Below, piece by piece: positions 36,601 to 48,600 of a DNA stretch of 64,000 nt. The stretch comes from Ascaris suum. Lineage: Eukaryota > Nematoda > Chromadorea > Rhabditida > Ascarididae. The stretch spans positions 16,481,826 to 16,545,825 of the forward strand of contig CM024187.1 in assembly GCA_013433145.1 (NCBI GenBank), read 5' to 3'. A program made the position numbers and the translations under genes. The notes under the pieces were generated by a model that worked only from the letters and a program-made list of their open reading frames with translations, did not search any database and was not told the DNA's origin. Each line of letters begins with the position of its first letter. Within the stretch, counting starts at the first letter, position 1.

Positions 36601-39600
36601 CTCGAGAACTGGCAGCTTTTGCTGCAGTGAATTTGTAGGTTCGAAGACCAGTTTCAAGAAGTGATTTAAGAAGTGGTTTCTGATACGAGATCAGAAAACA
36701 ACTAGCTTTTGAGACACTGCCAAAAAAATTTAAAACGTCGCAACTTTTGGTGTAATAGTTACAGAAACTGATCTTACGAGGTAATACATTTCGTTAACGA
36801 ATTAAAGCAAGGCAATCATTTTCGAAATACCTTTCAAAACTGGTTCCCTGCTTATTTCCTATACGCTGCACTATCTGAGACTGTTTTACACTGCTCCGGA
36901 ACAACTCCGATGGCGCGAGGTTACGCCACTCAAGGTTACCGACAAACGTTTTCCGGCCAACACCTAGCGAAGTAAAATTTCTACTTCTTTCTTTCCGCCA
37001 CCGAAATGCAGACAGCTGCAGGCACATTCGACGAGAAGCAACGCTAATGTAGCATCCGAACAAAACCTTGAGTTATGAATTCTCATTAAACCTCAGAAAG
37101 GGAGAGGAGACGATTGGGTGAGCAGTTCGCTTAAGAGAGAGTTCCTAGCTTCGTGCAACATTCTGGTAAAACAGAGCTGCAGTATATAACGTACACTGCA
37201 AACGGCGTTTAAAAAACAAGCGTATACAATGCACTGCACAAAAAAGTCTGATTACTTCAATTCGAGGTTTCTTCGCCACCGCGGCGACTACATGAAACAG
37301 TTCTAACAATTTTTTTATCACGCGAACGACTACTTTTTACATTTTCCGAAAAATCTATTCCCTGTATTTCGAAACTGATTGAGCTTAGAAATGCCTAAAC
37401 TGTCACTAACAGTGCCATATATGTGATGTCTTTCGTACATAGAATGCTTAAAAACATCCGTGGATCTGAAAGGCAAAGGAAAGTGAATGTATGCAAGGAA
37501 TAATATTGTTTAAAGGTGTCAGCAATGGAAACTTGAGTCAATAACCTGCTCCTTCTCGAGCACTTTGTTGAATGCCTTTCTCAGCAAAGCGGTATGGTCC
37601 TGACGCATCTTCTTCTTTTGTGCAGCTTTTACACAAGCCTCACAATACAGATGAAGCGAATTCTCGTCAGTACCTATCGCTCTCCACAGTGGTGTGTAAT
37701 CAGTGCCGCATTCCTCGCAAATATATGGTCCCTCCGATACGCGTCTTCAAAGCAAGCATTAATTACATTTTAAAACAGATTACAGGTGCTTTATGTAATC
37801 TTATAAACCGAGGTTTAATAATTGCATTCCGCCCTTTTTGGGCGTTCTGTTTTCGCTGAATTTCTCGTGGATAAAAACTCGAATAAAATTTCTTCAAACC
37901 TCAAATATTACATGCTCACACAAAATGACAAAATTTCAATGCGAGGTATGAAAACTGGGGATCTAACGTATGCTTTCGAAGAGACAACCATGTCACTGGA
38001 TCCACCACGGGAACATCATCTAGGCATACAGTGTTCAATAAGGTGGAAGAGTCGACAGAACTCATGTTATCATTACTAATTAGTGGATTCTTCAAAATCT
38101 CATGTAAAACTTTTTGAAAGACGAGGCAACATTAACTGACCGACTCGGGGTCTGTGCGAGCAATTGATGGAAAGCCGTATTTAATCTCCAAGAAACGATT
38201 ACGTCATATTTTCGTTACCATACAAAAAGCAAATTCCTTTAAACCTACTTTTCTGGATTTAGAAATCCTCTACGTTTTTGAAAGAAATTCTCATTATGGA
38301 AGGCGAATTTCATACTTCCCAAACATGACTGCTCTTTGCAAGAACGTTCTAAGTACACTGTCCCTTTCATAAAACAATCCATCACTTTCAATTCATCATA
38401 TGTACCGAAAAGGCAGCAAAAATGAAAAAATCCTCACATAGAAATATTTTAAACACAATCGAAGAAAACAAAGTTCTCTCCTCTCCTCAACGAATGAGCT
38501 TCAGAAAAGCTTAATGTGAATACGAAATAAAGGAAAGAAATTCGTCATCGCAAAACGAAGCTTCCACTAAAAAAAAGTGATGCGAAACTTGAAAAACGTT
38601 TCTCTACGGATGGGTCAATGCAAGAAATTCTGATACATGAGCGCCTCGATGCAATTTACGAACACCAACCACAGATAACCATGACACACTGATTTTGCAC
38701 GTCGCAGCAACTTTACTGTGACGCAGCTACTAGAAGCATAACCATTCATGCATTCCAACACTCAGCGGTGATCTTTGACAGTCGACGAAACTACGATGAG
38801 CCATAAAATGCTTAATTCCGATTAGTTCTATATGAGCATCTGATAAAGAATCTAACAAACCTCGTGGCATTTTTGTCTTTCAAGATCCTCTGCACAGCAA
38901 GATCCAAGCCGAGAAGATAGCAGAAATCTGGTTGATTGCCGTTCGGTATAAACTGCATGTCAGGCGGTGGTGGCCGTGGAGGTGGAATCTACAAAATCTC
39001 TCAACTACTGATCAAAACGCCCCAAAATGACCCTTACAATTAATAATTAAGGAACAGAGCATTTAACTTTTTCGCATCGCCAAATATGAGCAAATACAGG
39101 AATGGGCCAAACCCACTCACACAGTATGACTTCGTAATCGCACAAATAAACACCTGTCGACAACGTCGATGGCTATGACGCTCACACACCAGCAATGATC
39201 ACTTAGCGTTATATTCACCACGATGCGGTTTACGATGAATCTGAGCCTTACAACAAAATCTCCACTTCAACAGAAGTGTGCACATAGCACAGGTCAACAA
39301 CACACCAATACTCTGCCTTCGAATGCAAGGAATCATATATCATGTATCAATCTAAAAAGCATTTCTGCTATGTCTCAGCCTGTAACTCCATGACGGTCTA
39401 TTTTGGATACACACACGTGTGGCATAAAGCAAGCAGAAGCAGTACCTTCGCTAAAAACGTTGCATGTGGCAAAACGTTGAGGCAAGTTAACGTATGCTCT
39501 CAGCGAACTATCCGGAGGTTTTCCAAATAAAGCGAATTACATGAAACTGTTCGTAGTCCCCCCCCCCCCCCTACAAAAAAAAACCGAACATAACCCAACC

Positions 39601-42600
39601 AACCACTCTACTTGGTTGGAAGGCGAACGATTCAGTGATTATCAAAGGCACTTTCAAAAATCTGAGGCAACCTTAATGGCCGGAAACAGATTATCGACGA
39701 CCATCAGTCAACAAAAAAATCATCCATCGTCAAGCCAAATCCTCCCCGAAAATAGACAGCGCTTTGCTTCATTACGGTTGAAGGATTTAGCAAGACGTTT
39801 GCACAGCAACATATGATCAACCTGAAGAAGCTGCTGCTCGAGTTGACGGCGAAGGGCCAGTTTCGCCGCCGCTGCCTTCTGAATTGCCGACTCTCGTGCA
39901 GTCGTCTGAGCGATCGCGTTTATCCGCGACTGCTGCTGCGAAAGTGCAGCCGCAGCAGCCAAAGCTGCTGCTTGCTGATTCATTCGACCTGAAATTAAAA
40001 ACTATTCCATCACTTCACTTACAATTATGGGAATACTTGCTGCATTATCATCAAAAAGCTGCGAATCCGGAGTGTGAAGTGCAAGGGAATGCGAACACGT
40101 ACGCAATAACTCCCTACCCCAACCAAGCCGTCCAACAGCAACTATAAACAATTGCATTTCAAAAACCTCAACGCCACCAGAAGCATGTATATGTAGAAAG
40201 ATTTGAAAAAGGTAAAATGTGATCAAAAGGAAATGGTAAATGCCTCATTTCAACACGCTCCCCTGGTTTAGATGGAACCTATGCCGGAAAGAGGTAAAAC
40301 CACCGTGTTACCTTAAACATAACAACAATGAACCAACTCCTTCCCCAGCAGGGACTCTGGAAGCGCCCAGTTTTTCAACAACGGGAGGTTAGGAGGCTAA
40401 GCAATTCATTAGAGTTCTACGGCAACATGGAGTTATATAAGATAATTCTCGGAATCACCGTCAGTGGGTTCCAAACCCTAACTCTGGTCGAAAAAAATTG
40501 AATTGCTGTGTATCCTCGAGCGTTTATTTGTGGCAGTTGCTGTTTGTTGTGTCATGCTTTATCTCCATCTGGTACGAGCATTTTAACCGAATTTCATTCG
40601 ACATGAGGACCCTAATACCATCGTTCTCAGAGCCGCTCCGCATTGGTGGCACTGAGATCGTCGAGATGCAGCCGGTTGTAATCGCTAGTGTTGGAAGACA
40701 TACTCGGTATGCTGTGCTGTTGCCATTCACACGATCGTATTCGCCCACAGTTTGCCCTAGACGTTCCCACCTTCCCCCGTAATGCCGCATCCTTTTAAGA
40801 ATACTGCTTCCCTGTCACTGTTTCTAATTTCTTTCCTTCTCTCTCACTCATCTCCAGTAACACACAGCTAAATACCTACTGTCACCAGAGATACGCACAT
40901 CATATGCGAGCTTTTGAAGCTATGACCTCTCGTTCTTAACTACCACCCCTACTACCATGGCACCCAGAAAATATCACCCTTGATGGGCAAGCCCATTGGT
41001 ATATGTAATTTTAACAAAAGTAATGGCATGAATTACAACACATCTTTTCCAATTACACTATAATACACTGCACGAATTACGTCATAATGCCCTTATTATA
41101 ACAAACAGGATAATTGGTTTTTCTAAGATTTTTAAATGGACATTTCATGAAAACAAAAGGGTTTATTTTCCTTCAATTTTTCCAGTGCGTCTATAATCGA
41201 GCAAGGAGTGCAACAGAGAATGAATTAGAGTCGGTGTTCTAGAATAATTTCTTTACATGCAGATACAAACACTTTCATTCCAAACCGTAACCAAACCTGA
41301 GTACGCTGTTTGCGAAACGTTCGTACCCCTTCGCTAATAAAATGCTTTAACCTAACGAGCGAAGATAACAAAGACTGCACGCCACTTCTACCTCCTACAT
41401 TTTCCGGTTAAAGGAACACTATCAAATCCAACCAGATAGGTTTCCTTCCCCAAAACTGCATGAACTCAAAAACTGTTAGTTGGTGAGGAACATCATTATC
41501 AAATATCTTGACTCCCAGTCCCAAGACGATAAAGCAATTCAAGAAATGAAAGCAGACGGAGTGGGTCGTGTATTAGCAAGGGCACAAACAAACTTTCTTT
41601 TCCAAATTGCATTAATTCTACTCAAGATAGTGAAAAACAAACCATTAGCATGAGCATGTTGCTGTGCTTGTTGCAGAATGGCTTGTGCTGCAGCTGAATT
41701 CAGAAGGCCACTTTTGGCCGCGTTCTGCAACACTTGTTGCTGTTGTGGCGTCAGGTTCATTAGTGCCGCAGCAGCATTTGCGGCAGCTCGGGACGATGTA
41801 CTTGCCGTGGAAGCTGAAATTACAACTTAAATAACCTCTTTTATGAGGCAAAAAAAATTGTGTCACTGAATTCATTCTGCTGCACAGTGCTGTAGATGAT
41901 TTAACCGTGGTTTCTGAAACAGCAGTAAGGATTTTCAGGAACTGCGCATGGCTATCACGCATTTCTAGGTAGTCCTCTGGCTGGGGTAGGAAGTTGAGAA
42001 CTATTCTGTTGAGAGTTCCAACAACTATTTGGGTTCAGGTTTTCTGCAGAAATCACCAGAATGAAGTTCGATTTAGCCCACGCCTTCTCTAAGAGGTCTC
42101 AAACAAAACAGTCGAAGCGATTACATAAAGGAGTACGGAATCCACTTCTCGATGACGACGAAATCACGAAAGTTCGCCCTTCGCCAGTTTCTCAGCTCTA
42201 GATCAACATGTCATAATTCCCTGCCTCGCCGAAAAAGCAATCATTTTTCTTCCGTTACATGTCTCAAGATCAAGGATGGCTGCACTTCTTTCAAAGCCCC
42301 TCCCCCCTTTGCATAAATGCCGATTCACCTTTGCTCAATTTATATCGAAAAGATGCAGGGTACTGCCGCTTTTGGCAATGCTCGGGGATATTATTAAAGG
42401 TTCACTTTCTACCTGTACCGCTTATTCAATCAGAGTCAGGGTAAACCACTGCCTCCATACGGTCCTTCTAAACGCTGTGAATTTCCTCAATCAGCAACTC
42501 TCTCATGAAAAAAAATGGTTCTTGCACTTGCTTACCGCTGCTTCACTGAAAAGCGTTTTTATCGCTGCTGAGTATCATTACTGTCGGTCAGCAAATGACC

Positions 42601-45600
42601 TACACATGTTCTGAGCGCTATGAACATAAAACATAATTTCAAACTATCTTTCAGAAATACGATTCCCTATTCTACTGAAACCTCAGTGAAGCTAAGCAAT
42701 TTTCTTGTTGACAAACCATATTTCTTTCAACTCGACCATAGATGCTTTTTCTTCTCCCGTATGATTAAAATGCAAAAAGCTCAGGTGAGATGACAGCTCT
42801 CAAAGGCTTTAATGTGGTCGCATTGAGAAATGAATCTATATGTAGCCCATTTAAGTATTTACAACAATTTAGCGATCCTGGAACATCGACGCTCACCATG
42901 AAACATCTCAGTGGTCGCTTCTCGCTTCCTAGACGTTTTTTTTTTTTTTTTTTTTTTTTTCAAGAGGCACTCTTTTTATTTTGCTCGTTCTTATCTTTAT
43001 AACGTTATAACACACACACGCACGCATGCACATACGCACACATACACACACACGCATATGGCTTATGAAGTGACGTGTTCTGCGGATCATACCTATTCAC
43101 ATCTGAAGCATATCATTTTATCGCAACCATGACACAATTTTTGAAGCATCTTTCGGGCGAAACTTCGCGGATATGCCTCACAACCAGAACCTTCGGGAAA
43201 TACAGGGGGGTTAGATGAAGGGAAAGGAAAGAATTAAAAGATATAGCCTTCAATGACCGTAAACAGAGGGGAGTGTCTGGAAAAAAGTAGTGCCACAATT
43301 TGAACATCGAGCGCGAGCAGATTCCACAACTGCAATTGCCAGAATCAAAAGCGTTTACATTTGAGAGAAGGAGACCCTCGGTCAAACTTTTTGAATTTCG
43401 TACTGTTAATCCACCTAAAAAATTCTCAACGAAAAAAACGTACGAAAGAGCAAAATAAAGTGATATAGAAAAGGGAAAAATATCGAAGTAAGTTATATCC
43501 AGAAATTTCATTCCAAGCCATACTTACCTTTTGTATGAGTATTGTGGGTGGTCGACGAGCGAGTTGGCGGTGCTGCAATGGGAGGTTTATACGCATTTCC
43601 ACTTGTGTTCTGCACCACATTCGCCGTCATCTTACGCACATTCGCATCTTGTAGCTGCAATATAAAGGTGAATAACTCAAGCTGCATGCAGTCCTCGGAA
43701 AAAGCTACTCGCAATGAGGATCGTTCACAGAGTCGCCACTATCGTTCTAATTCAACAATCACATTTGCCACTCTCTCATCTTTAACGAGCAAGTGGTTAT
43801 GTTCCGACTTATTACACAGTGTACAAATCATACCAACTACCAAAGATCAACAGAGATGCTTCAATCTCTAAGGAAGCTTGTTTTTTATTCGTACAAGGTT
43901 CAACTATTTACACAACTCCCAAATTTCAATATTTTCCAGCGTAAAATTCCATTTGCTTATGGACTTAAACATTTCGCACACTTTATTTAATGGACTTAAC
44001 AACGTCATCAAGGAGAAATAGTCCACGTTTGGTTCGAAAGCATACAAACCAACAGTTCTTTTGAAATCATACGCGAGCATCACGTGGATTTAAACTACAT
44101 CTAAGTCTCGAGGGAATTCAAAAACGAGCGACTACCGAAAGCGTCCACGTTTATCCCAAAGCTAGCTCATAAAGCAGGAGAGATGCCCACAAACTCAAAT
44201 ACTTGCCTCTTGGGAAATCAAAACGACAAAAACATTTCGAGAATTTTGATGCAAAAGATGAAATCATTGCACTCAGTTGTGTTTCATCACTTCCTCTTTG
44301 CATTTTCTTTGGCACCTGCGACAGAGGTTTTCATTTTGGGAAAAACTAAGTGAATTAATGCTCAATTTGAAAGCCTTCTTCAATTTTGTGAATAATTTTA
44401 GAGAAACGAGAAGAAATGTTTCCCGAGAGCGAAGCTGAAATGACGATTGTATAAAAAATACCTCCACTTCTGGAATATATCCTTAAAAAACCTCTCTCTC
44501 TCTTTCGAGAGAAAAAAGTACAATGGAACCAACGGTCACCTATCGAAAATTTTAAGACTCCGCTACCCTCAACGGTTACGCTGAATGGTAGTTCATCGAC
44601 AAAGAAGCTGCTACCTGTCTAACGGAGACCTGTTGACTAAGCCGTAATTTTTTGAGCATTGTGAGTTTGGCTTCCTCCAACCTCAGGTCAGCCTCCATTG
44701 TTTTTAACAACAATTCCCGTTCCCTCTTCTGCTCATCAGATAAATCTCGATGAAGCATCTGCAACTGCTCATCGAATCACGAACAACAATGCCAGCAACA
44801 AGAACACTGAAAATGTTCACGCAGTTCCACAGTTTAAAAAAAAGTGTAAGTGGATCTCATAAATCATAGTGCAGTTGTTTAAAAACCATTACAGCATAAG
44901 TTGAAAAGCAGTGTCATATTTTTTCAAAAGAAGTGTTTTTGAAAGTAAACGACTTTTGAACCATAATGTATACCAAAAAAGCTTTCTGCAAACTTTTCGC
45001 AGCTGAAGCGGAAAGCTGTCATGTATTCGTTCTGTGAAACGTGCTGAAGATAGACGACCAATCACCTCGAATTTAGATTAGTTCCTCAAAGTTGTAAAGA
45101 GCATAAGCTTCCCCCTCAGTGAACAAATGTGGATTTTGAAAGGCTGCAAAGCCATGCAGTTTATCGGCGGATATATAGAACAGTCGATAATGCAAGTTGT
45201 GTTGCGTGATGACTAAGCTTGATGCATTAAACAAGTGCCATATCGATATTCCAAGAGCATTAAGAAAAAAAATTCGCTCAATACGGCTGAGATTTTCACT
45301 CCTCTCCCTAAAACGGACCGAACTAATGAAGATGAAGATAGTGGCCTATCACAAACTACTTGGCACAATCACAGAAAATGATCCGAAATCTGCACAAGTT
45401 TTTTCTTTAATGCGGCTGTTTTTCCAACATCGGTCAAAGGAATCGTGCTAGATAAAAACGGAGATGCATTCCCAGGTAAACAACCACCAAAACCCAAAAC
45501 AACGGAAAGCGGGGGAATTAGGAAGAAGCAGAGAGCGGCTGAAAATGACCACGGTATTGTGTCGACGATGGAGGGCACACGAACATTTTCCATCATTCCG

Positions 45601-48600
45601 CACGTCTGCCCACTTTTTCGCGCTGTCAAAAAAAGTCATTTTAAATTCGCTCAAAACTGAGCAAACCACAACACTTCTTGGATGAGATCTATTCATCGCT
45701 TCACACAATCCTTTTTCACTATATTGAGTAACATGTATATGAACGACCGCTTTCTTCTTTGCTTCGGTGCGCCACCGGTGTGACGACACAGAACATCTCT
45801 GCTGCAATCAGTTCATGCGAATAAAGTTTTTGTAATCCACGGACGCAGCGCGACGTTCTTTTCAATATCAGTTAGGAGTCAGATATTGCCATCATAAAGC
45901 TGGGAGAGGGTGGGAGTGAGACTGAGAGTAAGGACAGAAGCAAGGCCTATATGGGATGTTAAAAATATTACTGACAATGGCGTACCAGGTGAAGGAACCG
46001 AAATCCCTCGTTATAAGCCCAAGCACAATTCCTCTCATCGCAGTACGTCAAACCTGCTCATACCTTCACGGAAACAAATACCGCAGTGCTCGCTCAATAA
46101 AAACCATACAACACCAAAGTGCAGGAAACAATCGGAAAAGCAAATGATGAGAGGAGGGCCTGCCTTTATGGGAAAAAAAACACCGTTTTACGGCCTGGAT
46201 TGGCTTGACCGGAAAGTTTCGGGCCTAAAAAACCCCTGACTGCAGAAATGAACTTAAGAAAATAATTCCCCTAACACAAGAATGAGTGAGATAACAAAGC
46301 AGCACATAAACCTTTTCGTAAGCCTTTTTGAGATGTTCCACTTCAACGTCGTTAAGGCTGGACACTTCAGACTCGTCACTCATCAAAACCACTTCATCGC
46401 CTTCCAGCTTAATACCGAACTTGCAATTCGTCTGATCCAGAACAAGACCTGCCGCGTAACGCCGCTTCTTCGCCGGCCGCTTACCTTCTTCCAAATCATC
46501 GTCACCCGACACGTAACCCTCGCCCTGCAAATAAAGTACTTTATTCCAATCGATAAACGTTACATCGCTATGACCTATGTTTCTATACATCAGGTATTCA
46601 GTAAAGAGATTCACGCGCCATTGAACTAACCAGCCAAAAAAATGGCTCAATTAGCGAAACGCTTTGGAAGAAGTGTTGACAAAGGCTGATCAGCCGAAGA
46701 CTGAAAGAGGTAGATAACATAAGAAAGGCAATTTGAAATCTGCGTCTACTGTTTTATTTATGCAATACCCTTCCGTGTATCGGCAGCACTGTTGCCGACT
46801 ATGTGATGGCGCATTTCTGTGTTGGAAAGAAGGTTCCAGAAATCGTCCCAATCCCGTGATCCACTCGTTCATGAAGCGAATGCGTGCAAGATGAACGCAT
46901 TCGCCCGACTCCGCAATAAATCATGTTCGGCAAAGAGAACCACTGCAGAAAAAAATTTATACGAATGCCCGTTTTTACTTCACGAATGCACGTTATTAAC
47001 TTTTCAATTTATCGATCGCATAAGTTTCTGTTCTCTTTTCAGAGCCTTCTTTGAAAAATAAAATAAAATGAGCAGATATAGAGAACTAGCAACTATGAGC
47101 TGAAAGAACGCATGCAGATTGTACTTACACTGTGCGAAGCAAGACCATCGATAATTGGGGTAAGACTCTCCTTTAGCTTGATACGCTCGGCTGCCTTGAG
47201 TGCACATGCACGCGTACTCCTCCTCAACGCCGACGGGGAGAGCTCTCCTCCTCCTCCCACTCCGTTTTCCAAATCTCCTCTTGCGGATGCCACCCCACCT
47301 GGATATTGTTCTGCAGCATGCGAGCGTGGTTGCTGCTCGCAGACTCCATTCTGAAATATCATTATCATCGACCTCTTAACGAAGCAATCTTCTCGTCGAT
47401 ACCTCAACTGCGGCTCACGCTTTATCCTTCAACCCATCTTTCTTCAAATGCATCTAGTTTCCGTCGTTTCCATTCAGTGTTTTCCAATCGCTACTCACCC
47501 TTAACAACGATTGGTTCATCAGCGTCGAACGCCATACATCGTTTATTCTACGGCGCTATTGATGACACTCTATAACAATGCGCCACATTTACAAAATCCG
47601 AAAACGTCCCTCAACAACTCACAACTCAACGCAGTAATAAAACAGGCATTCAGCGTAGGTGCCAAAGTGACCATTAAACCCACAACCCTATCAGGTAAAC
47701 AAAAGGTTTCATGCATGGCTCATAATCTGAAAAAATCTTTTATAAATGACGTTCAGTTGTAGTCGTCTGCAACATCCAAGGGTGCCAGTGAACAGTTTTT
47801 CATCAGGATTTAGCAATGAACTGTACTTCTCAGATAAAAGAACGCAATGTGCATGTCAACGCCAACGTAAAAAAGGCACGCAAGGAAATGGCCACCCACG
47901 AAGTTGCGATAATATCGACGAATAAAAATTCGCTTAGGACGCGAGGCTGATGGATCCGCTGAAAGCACTGGTTCGCTGTTCAGAGAGCTGAATTAAACTC
48001 CTCAATAAGCCGATCGTTTCACTTATAAAAATCACACAAGCACTGCTGTGAACAATATTCTAATGCAAAGTGCAGTTCTAGACCACCCTAAGCTTAAGTT
48101 CCCCTTCCCACTTCACCTTCCTATGGGAAAGTAGTTCAGTGAATTGCTTAAAATACTCTTCCCATTGGGAACACGTACATACAGCAATAAAGAAGCAACG
48201 CCCACTTCAATGAACAACTTTTGTTCGAAGGTGGCTCGGTTTTCTTTCTTCAGAAATGATCATTTATCAGTTCATGAGAAAGAGTGAATTATCTCTTTCC
48301 GACTGGTTGTAAAATCCGCCTAAAAGGCGTTGTAAGTGATGTTTTGCAAACACAATTATACTATGTTAACGGCGTATAGCAAACGTTTCATCAAGAAAAA
48401 AACATCTCTTTTTGAGGTATCAACCTCCATAGTGTGACTGTCGGATCTTTCGCGTACAACTCTTTTCCTCACTTATATACCCTTCCTTCCTCTCTCTCCC
48501 TCCATCGCCAAACGCTTCATGCTCTGTTTTGACGAAAGTGTTTCTTTTATTGCCAAAGCTTTAACTTCGGCTGGTTTAACAATCGAATGAGCGTCCCCAC

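Noticed and set aside
45369..45807. Overlapping open frames inside dcp-66 intron 3
   Set aside because: Several frames on both strands are open together, typical of chance, and none has motifs.
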